Shown: positions 54,456-62,587 of the stretch, one piece after another
Numbering within the stretch: position 1 is the first letter of the stretch
Layout of the letters: the number at the start of each line of letters is the position of its first letter
Assembly: GCA_045105475.1 (NCBI GenBank)
Contig: JBGCDP010000222.1
Span: forward strand, 1 to 64,000
DNA: 64,000 nt
Direction: 5' to 3'
Origin: WTJY01 sp045105475
GTDB taxonomy: Bacteria > Chloroflexota > Anaerolineae > Promineifilales > Promineifilaceae
Translations under genes and position numbers: made by a program
The notes under the pieces: generated by a model
What the model was told of the DNA's origin: nothing
The model's database searches: none
The model's input: only the letters and a program-made list of their open reading frames with translations

Positions 54456-54884
54456 GGTATCTCCTTTCCGCTTGACCCATCAAAGATGATTGGTGATATA
54501 CGGATAAATAATTTCAACAAACTTCTGCTTTTAATTTTAAATTTTATAGTTTCGCTGGTCCCATTACTTTGTGTATAAGGGAGCAGAGTCACGGTAGTAC
54601 TGATTAGCAGTATACAGATATGTCAGGGGTCATGGTGCTCTGAGGGGAGTAGGCATATGGTATAGGGGTCCTAGTTGGTCTAATAATAGCCATATTGTCC
54701 TATATGATTTGGCATAAAACCGGCCGGAAATAAGCAAAGTTGTCAGATTTCTTCGGTAAAAGAGAAGGGAGTGGTGCTAAGCCATATGCCAAAGTCGGCC
54801 GCATTTTTGTTTGTTCATCACAAAAACATAGGTAAACTCACAACTGGTGTACACCAATTAAAAATCTATGCGAGGGTATCTCAA
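54456..54884. other. Divergent intergenic region
   Basis: About 430 bases between the response regulator (leftward) and the MttB homologue (rightward). It contains G-rich tracts (GGGGTCATGG, GGGGTCCTAG) and short inverted repeats such as TACTG-attag-CAGTA near 54597-54611. I see no gene. Promoters of both neighbours must lie here. Confidence 0.45.
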
Positions 54885-56441
54885 ATGGCAAAAAGACGTA
54901 AAGGTGGCGGCCGCGCTGCAAGACACGCACTCCGCTCTGCTGACAATAAAGACAAAAAGTCACCCGTTCAACCGGGGTTAACTGGTGGGCAATACAAACC
55001 GCTAAAAGATGAAGACGTTGTTCGTATTCACGAAGCCGCTCTCGAAATTCTTGAAACGGTTGGCATGGGAACCCCCATCCCTTTAATAGTAGAGCTGGCT
55101 GAAGCGCGTGGTGCCACCATGAATGACAAAGGCCGTTTGTGCTTTCCCAAAAAGCTCATGAATGAACTAATCGATGGGGCCGCAAAATCGATTACGCTTT
55201 ACGGTCGGGACCCGAAATTTGATCTTGATGTGTCAAAAGAGCGGGTCCACTTTGGGACCGGCGGAGCCGCGATTTCTGTACTCGATTTTGAATCAGGTGC
55301 TTATCGTAATTCAAACTTGGCCGACATTTATGACTTTGCCCGGCTCACCGACCAGCTAGACAACGTCCATTGGTTCACTCGTTCGGTCATCGCGACTGAG
55401 CTGCAAGATCCGTATGAACTTGACATCAATACCGCCTATGCACTCATCGCAGGCACTAAGAAGCATATCGGTACGGCGATTACTATCCCTGAAAATGTGA
55501 AGCCGATCACCGAAATGTTTGACATTGTGGCAGGCGGACCCGGTGAGTTTGCCAAACAGCCGTTCTGTAAACTGCATACGAGCCCGATTGTGCCTCCGTT
55601 GCGCTACGGCGTTGACGCCCAAGAAACAATAGTCGAAGCGATGAAATATGGCTGGCCAATCAATGCGATCACGGCCGGGCAGTCAGGAGCGACTTCTCCA
55701 GCCACCTTAGCTGGAACCCTCGTCCAAACCCATGCGGAAACGCTGGCAGCGATGGCGTTTGTCAATCTTATCGAGCCAGGCTACCCATTTATCTTTAGCA
55801 ATTGGCCGTTTGTGGCTGACCTACGCACTGGGTCAATGACGGGTGGAAGTGCTGAAGGTGGGCTGCTCAGCGCGGCCGCTGCGCAGCTAGCCAACTATAT
55901 CGACATGCCCAGCGGCGTGGCAGGTGGTATGCCAGACTCAAAAACGTTTGACGGTCAAGCTGGGTACGAGCGGGCTTTGCCCCATGTGATGATTGGTCTA
56001 GCCGGGGCCAATTTGGTCTATGAATCGGCCGGAATGCTGGCCGCGCTCCTCAGCTGTTCATACGAGGCGTTTGTCATCGACAACGAGATCATCGCTTCGG
56101 TCATGCGAGCGGTGCGAGGAATCGAAGTAACAGACGAGACGATGGGGGTTGATGTAATTGCGCGAACGGTGGCAGGAGCAGGCCATTATTTGGGAGCGGA
56201 ACAGACAATCTCAGTGATGGAAACGGAGTACCTTTACCCAGAGTTGGGAGATCGTACATCACCATCACAGTGGGAAGAGTATGGCTCTATTGATATTTGG
56301 ACCCGTGCCCGAGCCAAAGTGAAGCAGATGATGCAACAATACCCTGAGTACATAACGCCTGAGCAGGACGCTGAAATTCGGGCAAAGTTTGAATTAAAGC
56401 TGAGCCCTGAGGATGTGTCATCCAAGTCCAGCCGTTGGTAG
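54885..56441 (+). CDS. Non-pyrrolysine MttB-family methyltransferase
   Basis: 518 residues from ATG 54885 (GAGGG at 54873-54877). It belongs to the trimethylamine methyltransferase (MttB) superfamily: AALEILETVGMGTPIPL, HFGTGGAAISVLDFESGAYR, CKLHTSPIVPPLRYG, ITAGQSGATSPATLAGTL, DLRTGSMTGGSAEGGLLSAA. There is no in-frame TAG, so no pyrrolysine. Such homologues demethylate glycine betaine, carnitine, proline betaine or similar, passing the methyl to a corrinoid protein. No corrinoid protein gene adjoins. A basic N-terminal tail (AKRRKGGGRAARHALR) is unusual. Confidence 0.9.
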   Translation: MAKRRKGGGRAARHALRSADNKDKKSPVQPGLTGGQYKPLKDEDVVRIHEAALEILETVGMGTPIPLIVELAEARGATMNDKGRLCFPKKLMNELIDGAAKSITLYGRDPKFDLDVSKERVHFGTGGAAISVLDFESGAYRNSNLADIYDFARLTDQLDNVHWFTRSVIATELQDPYELDINTAYALIAGTKKHIGTAITIPENVKPITEMFDIVAGGPGEFAKQPFCKLHTSPIVPPLRYGVDAQETIVEAMKYGWPINAITAGQSGATSPATLAGTLVQTHAETLAAMAFVNLIEPGYPFIFSNWPFVADLRTGSMTGGSAEGGLLSAAAAQLANYIDMPSGVAGGMPDSKTFDGQAGYERALPHVMIGLAGANLVYESAGMLAALLSCSYEAFVIDNEIIASVMRAVRGIEVTDETMGVDVIARTVAGAGHYLGAEQTISVMETEYLYPELGDRTSPSQWEEYGSIDIWTRARAKVKQMMQQYPEYITPEQDAEIRAKFELKLSPEDVSSKSSRW

Positions 56442-56446
56442 ATGGC

Positions 56447-56472
56447 GTCTTGTTCGAGACGAACGTCAAGAC
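56447..56472. terminator. Hairpin between converging MttB and AraC genes
   Basis: GTCTT-GTTCG-AGA-CGAAC-gt-CAAGAC forms an interrupted 10-11-bp stem right after the MttB stop and overlapping the AraC stop codon (56466-56468). There is no T-run, so it is a weak call. Confidence 0.35.
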
Positions 56473-57374
56473 ATATCCTGTCTAAATCGGCCGGGGGTTA
56501 CCCCTACCTCACGTTTAAAATAACGCCCAAAGTAGGATGAATCATCAAAACCTAGACGATGTCCAACCTCAGTGGCTGTTAAATCCGTATGCTGAAATAA
56601 ACGCTTGGCTTCAAGAACAACTTCCTGCCGAATAAGTTGCCCTGGTGTATATCCTGTTGTCATTTTCACCGTTTTGTTCAAATGATTGACAGATACGCTG
56701 AGCCGATTTGCAAACTCTTGAACTGACTGTCCAGAGATAACTTGTTGGGTAACAAGTTGCTTGAACTGACGAGTCAGTTTCTGAGAATTTTTATCTTGTT
56801 TTTTTGCAGCATCAATTTCTTGAATGGCACAAATACGTTGAATTTGGACTAGCAAAATATGCAGGTATGCACGTAATACGGATGATGTTCGAAGATCATT
56901 TGTTTTAAATTCTTCTGCAATCGTCCGATAAAGTGAAGTTATTCGTAAATGGTCGATTTCATTTAACTTGAGTATTGGGCTCCCTTCAACCGTGTGAAAA
57001 AAAGAGAGCTCATGCAAAACCATGTTATCTGCGGGAGCGAGCAATAAAAAGTCATCAGTGAAAACTAAAATTTCTCCTTCAATCGGTACGGTTGTTTCCC
57101 AATAGTGGACCTGTCCGGGGGAAATAAAATAGAACGTGTTTGGCTCGATAGGATACGCATTAAAGTCGATAAAGTGGGTGCCTTCACCTCCGGTTATGTA
57201 CAAAACTTCATAAAAGTCGTGGCGATGTGGGAAGGTCGATTGGGTTAGCTGTGGTGCGTCAACAAAGTTCAGATATTCCAAAGGGATATCTTTATGGGTC
57301 GGCGTGAGTCCAGTTCTAAATGTATGCAGTGGAATGTCTTGATTAGAAATGAAAATTTTGCTGTTTATATTCAT
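56466..57374 (-). CDS. AraC-family transcriptional regulator
   Basis: 302 residues. The N-terminal cupin-like sensing domain (about 35-130) has HRHDFYEVLYITGGEGTHFI (His pair typical of AraC cupins) and YFISPGQVHYWE. The C-terminal double HTH (about 200-300) has FANRLSVSVNHLNKTVK and RLGFDDSSYFGRYFKREVGVTPGRFR (core GFDDSSYFGRYFKRE). It is divergent from the five-gene run at 57592, with 217 bases between, so it is the natural candidate regulator of that run. The inducer is unknown. Confidence 0.92.
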   Translation of the reverse strand: MNINSKIFISNQDIPLHTFRTGLTPTHKDIPLEYLNFVDAPQLTQSTFPHRHDFYEVLYITGGEGTHFIDFNAYPIEPNTFYFISPGQVHYWETTVPIEGEILVFTDDFLLLAPADNMVLHELSFFHTVEGSPILKLNEIDHLRITSLYRTIAEEFKTNDLRTSSVLRAYLHILLVQIQRICAIQEIDAAKKQDKNSQKLTRQFKQLVTQQVISGQSVQEFANRLSVSVNHLNKTVKMTTGYTPGQLIRQEVVLEAKRLFQHTDLTATEVGHRLGFDDSSYFGRYFKREVGVTPGRFRQDMS

Positions 57375-57531
57375 AAATCCTTTAGCCCCATCGGTTTTGT
57401 ACCATCAATCCTATCACCAAACTTTCTTTATTATTCCTTTGCATTAAAAAGTACCAGAATGAAGTTTGAAAGTCCCAGCCCTCTTTTCACTAACAATATT
57501 AAGATCTGGATGTTCAATTTTTAGAGAACAA

Positions 57532-57559
57532 CGTTTGACTTTGATTAACGAGTCAAACG
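57532..57559 (+). promoter_or_regulatory. Inverted repeat before the MBL-fold lipoprotein gene
   Basis: CGTTTGACT (57532-57540) and AGTCAAACG (57551-57559) are exact inverted copies separated by ten bases, ending 32 bases before the ATG at 57592. It could be a regulator site for the divergent AraC protein or a 5' leader hairpin. Confidence 0.5.
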
Positions 57560-57591
57560 ACCAAATTAATATAAAAAAGAGGATTCAAACT

Positions 57592-59250
57592 ATGAAACGT
57601 TTTAAGTTTCTATCATTTTTAATAAGTGTCGTCAGTATGTTGGTGCTGATTGCATGTTCATCTGCAGAGCCTGAAGTGGTTGCACCGGCGACGCAGTCGG
57701 CCGAATCGAATACGGCCGAGGTTGTTGAAGAAGCCACAACCGAGACAGTATCAGAACCAACTGAGGAGCCTGTCATTGAAGAGCCTCTGGTAGAAGAGCG
57801 CACTGTCGAAACAATGATGCGTGACAGCGGCTTGATGGTCACTGTACAAAATCTTGGTGATGTGACTGTGCACAGCCTGACCGCTCCTGAAATGCTCTTT
57901 GCCAACAGCACCCACATCATTGAAACAAAAAATAGCTTGGTCTTGATCGACACGCAGTTTCTGTTGCCAATGGCACTTGATTATCGTGCGTATGCAGACA
58001 GTCTGGATAAACTGATCGGCCGGCTGATCATTACACACGAACACCCTGACCATTTCTTAGGTAGTGAGGCATTTGCCGATATCGACATTTATGCCTTGGC
58101 AGAAACGTCTGAACTGATTGCAGAAGTAGGCCAAGCTGAAGTAGATGAAAAACAAGCTGACTTTGGCGATGCAATAGCGAGCACCTTTGTTGTGCCAACC
58201 GCTATCGAACCCGGAACCATTGAAATTGATGGGGTGGCTTTTGATCTTACCCTTGTTGAAAACGCTGAGGCCGACTTCCAACTTGTAGTCGGCCTGCCAG
58301 ATTACGACGTGTTTGCCGTGGGTGACATCGTGTATAGCGGCGTCCATCTCATCATGGCAGGTGCCCCTCCAACTTGGATCGAGGCACTGAATGCGTTAAA
58401 GGCTGACAGCACCGACCAAACGATCGTATTGGCCGGACATGGCCTGCCCGGTAGTGCAGATTTGTATGACGCCAACATCGCTTGGCTGGCTAAAGCGAGT
58501 GAGTTGCTTGGGACCGTTAACAATGGGGATGAGTGGAAAGCGGGTCTTATTGAAGCGTTCCCAAAACTGGGCATGGATGCTGCCATAGATTTTGTCGCAC
58601 CATTTTTATTTTCATCTACTGAAGGAGGATCAACCATGGGATTAATCGAAGTAATTACTGTTGAATTAGCTGAGGGGGCTACGGCCGAAACATTTGTGCC
58701 AACTGATCAAATCATCAAAGACGAGTATGCATCTAAACAGCCTGGCTACCTCGCTCGAGAAACGGCCGTAAGTGACGCCGGCCTAGTGCGTCTTTCCGTC
58801 CATTGGGAAAGCAAAGCAGATAGTGATGCCTCAATTGCAGGGTTTGGCGAAGCACCCGGTTTGGAGGCGTTTATGGGGAACCTCAATCCTGAAACAATGG
58901 TCATCAAACAATATGAGCTTCGAAGCAGTACGTCAGGGCAAGTCACCTTCCCAGGTGCGGGTGCAACCGAAGTCATCACTGTCAAACTACTAGATGGCTC
59001 TGATGCAGATGACTTTGTCGCCGCCAATCAAGCACTGGAAGAAAGCTATATCACTAAGCAACCTGGGTTTATTGCCCGCGAGGTAGGGGTATCTGAGGAT
59101 GGCGAGTGGGTCATCATTGTCCATTGGGAAACGGCCGCAGACAGTGCCGCATCAATTGCCAAGTTTGAAGAGGCCCCCGGCGTTGAAACGTTTATGTCTT
59201 TCCTTAATTTCGAGACGATGACAAATACCGTTTACAATATTCAACAATAA
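57592..59250 (+). CDS. MBL-fold lipoprotein fused to two ABM-like repeats
   Basis: 552 residues from ATG 57592 (AGAGGA at 57578-57583). A lipobox (LVLIACSS) is followed by an acidic linker (about 25-75, rich in Glu/Thr/Val). The metallo-beta-lactamase fold (about 85-330) has HEHPDH (HxHxDH) and later VLAGHGLPG. Two tandem repeats of about 95 residues follow: EVITVELAEG...KQPGYLARETAV...HWESKADSDASIAGF and EVITVKLLDG...KQPGFIAREVGV...HWETAADSAASIAKF. These look like dimeric alpha/beta-barrel (ABM) domains. The fusion is unusual. It is the first of five same-strand genes. Confidence 0.85.
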   Translation: MKRFKFLSFLISVVSMLVLIACSSAEPEVVAPATQSAESNTAEVVEEATTETVSEPTEEPVIEEPLVEERTVETMMRDSGLMVTVQNLGDVTVHSLTAPEMLFANSTHIIETKNSLVLIDTQFLLPMALDYRAYADSLDKLIGRLIITHEHPDHFLGSEAFADIDIYALAETSELIAEVGQAEVDEKQADFGDAIASTFVVPTAIEPGTIEIDGVAFDLTLVENAEADFQLVVGLPDYDVFAVGDIVYSGVHLIMAGAPPTWIEALNALKADSTDQTIVLAGHGLPGSADLYDANIAWLAKASELLGTVNNGDEWKAGLIEAFPKLGMDAAIDFVAPFLFSSTEGGSTMGLIEVITVELAEGATAETFVPTDQIIKDEYASKQPGYLARETAVSDAGLVRLSVHWESKADSDASIAGFGEAPGLEAFMGNLNPETMVIKQYELRSSTSGQVTFPGAGATEVITVKLLDGSDADDFVAANQALEESYITKQPGFIAREVGVSEDGEWVIIVHWETAADSAASIAKFEEAPGVETFMSFLNFETMTNTVYNIQQ

Positions 59251-59323
59251 ACTGCAGAGATTAATCACTCACCGGGTTTCCGCCCCTAGTGCATAGCAAA
59301 AGCGATGAAAACCCTGCTTTTTT

Positions 59324-59361
59324 GTGAGATTAGAGAGTCTGACTCTCTAATCTCACTATTT
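59324..59361 (+). terminator. 15-bp hairpin between MBL and cupin genes (attenuator-like)
   Basis: GTGAGATTAGAGAGT (59324-59338), loop CTG and the exact complement (59342-59356) are followed by TATTTTT. The cupin ribosome-binding site (AGGAGAG, 59364-59370) comes directly after. It has the form of a terminator inside the run, so it may reduce expression of the downstream genes. Confidence 0.75.
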
Positions 59362-59376
59362 TTAGGAGAGAAAACA

Positions 59377-59808
59377 ATGAACTACGAAATTATTAAACCG
59401 GGCGGAGGGATTGAATGTGAATGGTCGAGCGACCACATTTTTGTTAAATCAGTCGGCAAGTTAGCAGAAGGGCGGGTTTCAATGGTCGAAGACACCATGA
59501 AACCAGGGTTTCATCTCGGCCGACACCACCACAAAAAGATGACAGAGATCTTTTACATTCTTGAGGGAGAACTCACACTGATTTTTGATGACAAGACCAT
59601 TGTCGCAACAGCCGGAACCACAGTTAATGTGCCGCCGAATGTTTGGCATGAAGCGAAAAGCGAGCAAGGTGCCAAAATGCTGAGCTTGTTTAGCCCGGCC
59701 GGTTTTGAGGATTATCTGGCGGAGATGAAAACCTTAACTGCCGAGCAGTTTGCTGATGGGGCGTTCATGAAAGCGCTGAATGAAAAATATGATATTTGGA
59801 ATGAATAA
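59377..59808 (+). CDS. Cupin-domain protein
   Basis: 143 residues from ATG 59377 (AGGAGAG at 59364-59370). It is a single cupin: motif 1 is GRHHHKKMTEIFYILEGEL (metal His/His/Glu) and motif 2 is VNVPPNVWHEAKSE (second His). Small cupins of this kind bind a metal and act as isomerases, dioxygenases or sensors. The reaction is unknown. It follows the MBL gene across an attenuator-like hairpin; the next gene starts 26 bases after its stop. Confidence 0.88.
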   Translation: MNYEIIKPGGGIECEWSSDHIFVKSVGKLAEGRVSMVEDTMKPGFHLGRHHHKKMTEIFYILEGELTLIFDDKTIVATAGTTVNVPPNVWHEAKSEQGAKMLSLFSPAGFEDYLAEMKTLTAEQFADGAFMKALNEKYDIWNE

Positions 59809-59833
59809 ATTCGATCTTTCCAAGAGGTTCAAA

Positions 59834-60508
59834 ATGATTAAACCGGTAAAAGCGATCTTTATTCTCATATGTGCAGGCCTCTTTTTAGTTGCCTGCACAA
59901 ACACGCCCGAAGAAGCTGAAGTAGTTCAACTCATCGAAGCTGAGCCAACAATTGCATCCACGTCAACTCCTGTTGTGGTTATTGAACCGACAGAAACTGA
60001 GGAATCAACAGCAATGCCTGAACTAATCGATTTTATATTGCCCGAACGGGCTGGGTCGCGAACACAAACAAGCGGCCGAGTACCCCATGTCCAATTTGAT
60101 GTGGAGCCGGTTCCGGCCGTCAATGAAGAGCTGTTCCGCCGAGCCTATCTGTTACCTGGGGTAGAAGACCGGCCGACGATCATCTCTTTGCCTGGCGGTC
60201 GGGGGATGTGGTTGGCTGATGATGTGGCTGTGGCTAATCCAGACGTGATCCTTTCCGGCCGTGAATTTGCACACATTCACACCGATGGCAGTTTACACGC
60301 CCCTCTGCCTGTTGATCGAGCGTTAGAAGTTGCTGAAAAAGGGTGGGGTGAAATGCACCCTTGGACAGGCGAACGGCAAGGGTTCGATGGGTTTGTCATG
60401 CTCTACACACCGATATCGATGGAAGAACTTGAGATTACATTTCAACTGATCGTCGAATCTTATAACCATGTCACAGGGCAAGCGGTTCAAGCCTCAGACT
60501 TTAAATAA
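59834..60508 (+). CDS. DUF5519 (luciferase-family) lipoprotein
   Basis: 224 residues from ATG 59834 with AAGAGG at 59822-59827. A lipobox (LFLVACTN) and a short Glu/Thr-rich linker come first. The C-terminal domain (about 70-220) fits DUF5519, the 'luciferase family protein' type: SGRVPHVQFDVEP, YLLPGVEDRP, REFAHIHTDGSLHAPLP, AEKGWGEMHPWTGE and MLYTPISMEELE. Known members are small proteins of uncertain function; here it is exported and lipid-anchored. Confidence 0.8.
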   Translation: MIKPVKAIFILICAGLFLVACTNTPEEAEVVQLIEAEPTIASTSTPVVVIEPTETEESTAMPELIDFILPERAGSRTQTSGRVPHVQFDVEPVPAVNEELFRRAYLLPGVEDRPTIISLPGGRGMWLADDVAVANPDVILSGREFAHIHTDGSLHAPLPVDRALEVAEKGWGEMHPWTGERQGFDGFVMLYTPISMEELEITFQLIVESYNHVTGQAVQASDFK

Positions 60509-60582
60509 TGCATATGATGTAGAGCACCCCTTCATTCTTGTCTAGGTTTGAAAGGCTTTGCAAAAAGGAAAATAAATTAAAA

Positions 60583-60882
60583 ATGAAAGAAATAGCCACT
60601 GCCCCAACCAAGAAAGGGGCACGGTATATGAAAGCTTTGGTGAACCACTTTAGTCGTAAAGGGGATGCAACTTATGAAGGAAACCAAGGTTCAATCTCAT
60701 TTGGCTTCGGCCGTTGTGAAATCGAAGCGCAGAGTGACACGCTCATCTTTATTGCAGAAGGTGAGACACAGCAAAAACTGACTCAACTCGAGGGGGTTAT
60801 CAGCAGCCATTTAAAGCGATTTATGCAAGACGAAGAAGTGATATTAAATTGGGTAGCGCTCAGTCCAGAACAAACCGCTTAG
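60583..60882 (+). CDS. DUF2218 protein
   Basis: 99 residues from ATG 60583. The DUF2218 pattern is seen: TKKGARYMKALVNHFSRKG, SISFGFGRCEIEAQSDTLIF, then GVISSHLKRFMQDEEVILNW. Proteins of this family are small, often found near siderophore-uptake or metal genes, and have no proven activity. It is 21 bases before the CDGSH flavoprotein gene and probably in the same transcript. The upstream AAGGA site is rather far (12 bases). Confidence 0.8.
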   Translation: MKEIATAPTKKGARYMKALVNHFSRKGDATYEGNQGSISFGFGRCEIEAQSDTLIFIAEGETQQKLTQLEGVISSHLKRFMQDEEVILNWVALSPEQTA

Positions 60883-60903
60883 TGAAAAAGGAAATTAACT
60901 TCT

Positions 60904-62457
60904 ATGGAAAAGAAAGAACAATTACGGCCAGTTATTGCTGGGAATTCGCCCATTGCTGTTGACCTAGAAAAGGATAGTGAATATTACTTTTGCCGGTGTG
61001 GCCAATCAAAATCACAGCCATTTTGTGATGGGTCTCACGCCGGAACCGACTTTACCCCATTACCTTTTATCGCAGATGCATCTGAAACAGCTTACCTATG
61101 CGCTTGCAAACATACAGGTAATGCACCGTTTTGTGATGGGACGCATAAGCAGTTTTCGGCCGATGATGTGGGGAAAGAAGGGCCAGGAAAACAGTCACCT
61201 AAAAATCAACAGCCAGAACCTGCCCCCACACCGGAAGAACCGCATGTCGCATTTATCCACCAACTGGCAAGAGAAGGGTTAAGCAAGCTTGGCCACCACG
61301 GCCCGATGACCGCAATGGGGGTTCCTCGTGACAACTTACCCAAGTGGGACGACATTCAGATTATGACCGCCCAACTAGCGACCAAACCACTAATGGATGA
61401 TGATCCGGTCAGCACAACGCTTACGATTGGACCTCGAGCCAAAAAGCCTTTGCACCTAGATATTCCGCTCTTCGTTTCAGATATGAGCTTTGGCTCACTG
61501 TCGGAAGAAGCCAAGGTGTCACTTGCTCGTGGTGCTGAATTAGCAGGCACGGGCATCTGCTCGGGCGAAGGCGGGATGCTGCCGGAAGAACAGGCTGAAA
61601 ACGGCCGGTATTTTTATGAACTGGCCAGTGCAATGTTTGGCTTTGAAGAATCTCTGCTAACCCGTGTGCAGGCCTTCCACTTTAAAGGGGGACAAGGTGC
61701 CAAAACCGGAACAGGTGGACATTTACCAGGCAATAAAAATCGAGGAAAAATATCGCAAGTTAGAGGTATACCGGAAGGTGAAGCGGCTATCTCTCCCCCG
61801 ACGTTTCGTGATCTTCATTCGGCCGATGATTTTCGACGGTTTGCTGACCGGGTGCGGGAAATAACAGGCGGTATTCCAATCGGATTCAAGCTCAGCGCCA
61901 ACCATATCGAACGGGATATGCAGTTTGCCCTTGATGCGAGTGCCGACTACATCATTTTAGACGGACGTGGTGGTGGAACCGGGGCTGCACCCTCTTTATT
62001 CAGGGACCACATCAGCGTGCCAACGATACCGGCTTTGGCCCGAGCACGGCGGTTCTTAGATAAAAAGGGGCTGTCTGGTGAGATCACCTTAATCGCCACA
62101 GGCGGTCTTAGAACACCGGCCGATTATGTCAAAGCTTTGGCCCTTGGTGCCGATGGCATAGCCCTTTCTAATGCCCCGATGCAGGCGATCGGTTGTGTAG
62201 GCGCACGCATTTGCAATACCAATAATTGCCCGGCCGGGATTGCGACCCAAAAGCCGGAGCTACGAGCACGGCTTAACGTTCAGATCGCAACCGAACGGTT
62301 GGCCCGCTTCTTCGGCGCGTCAACCGACCTCATGAAAGTGATGGCTCGCGCTTGCGGGCATGACGATATGGCTAAGTTTAATATCGATGATATCGCCACA
62401 TGGAATCGGGAGTTATCAGAGCTGGCAGGCATTGCCTATGCGGGCCACTCGCAGTAA
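60904..62457 (+). CDS. Double-CDGSH glutamate-synthase-like flavoprotein
   Basis: 517 residues. Two N-terminal CDGSH iron-sulfur motifs, CRCGQSKSQPFCDGSH (about 31-46) and CACKHTGNAPFCDGTH (about 69-84), are each able to hold a [2Fe-2S] cluster. A Pro-rich linker leads to a full FMN-binding glutamate-synthase domain (about 150-510): SDMSFGSLSEEAKVSLARG, GEGGMLPEEQ, FHFKGGQGAKTGTGG, LDGRGGGTGAAP, and CNTNNCPAGIATQ with the 3Fe-4S-type Cys. There is no glutaminase domain, so it likely uses electrons on another substrate or ammonia. It is the last gene of the five-gene run. Confidence 0.9.
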   Translation: MEKKEQLRPVIAGNSPIAVDLEKDSEYYFCRCGQSKSQPFCDGSHAGTDFTPLPFIADASETAYLCACKHTGNAPFCDGTHKQFSADDVGKEGPGKQSPKNQQPEPAPTPEEPHVAFIHQLAREGLSKLGHHGPMTAMGVPRDNLPKWDDIQIMTAQLATKPLMDDDPVSTTLTIGPRAKKPLHLDIPLFVSDMSFGSLSEEAKVSLARGAELAGTGICSGEGGMLPEEQAENGRYFYELASAMFGFEESLLTRVQAFHFKGGQGAKTGTGGHLPGNKNRGKISQVRGIPEGEAAISPPTFRDLHSADDFRRFADRVREITGGIPIGFKLSANHIERDMQFALDASADYIILDGRGGGTGAAPSLFRDHISVPTIPALARARRFLDKKGLSGEITLIATGGLRTPADYVKALALGADGIALSNAPMQAIGCVGARICNTNNCPAGIATQKPELRARLNVQIATERLARFFGASTDLMKVMARACGHDDMAKFNIDDIATWNRELSELAGIAYAGHSQ

Positions 62458-62480
62458 GCAGTTTTTTGACCTTAATTCTA

Positions 62481-62532
62481 TAGCTAGGCGCACTGAGTAT
62501 CTCACTGATGGGATACTCAGTGCGCCTAGCTA
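62481..62532. repeat. 21-bp perfect inverted repeat between convergent genes
   Basis: TAGCTAGGCGCACTGAGTAT plus C (62481-62501) is the exact complement of 62512-62532, with a 10-nt loop. It lies between the CDGSH flavoprotein gene and the convergent transporter gene. It may be a bidirectional terminator, though neither side has a T-run, or a palindromic repeat element. Confidence 0.7.
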
Positions 62533-62587
62533 CAGATAGCAAATGTATTGGTTAAACAGTGTAGGCATTCCCATGGGAAACGCTTGT

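Noticed and set aside
54885..56441. Pyrrolysine-containing trimethylamine methyltransferase
   Set aside because: There is no in-frame TAG codon in the gene, so it belongs to the non-pyrrolysine branch.
57592..62457. The five-gene run as a secondary-metabolite cluster
   Set aside because: No synthase, synthetase, radical SAM or precursor peptide gene is present; the content is redox, metal and surface proteins.
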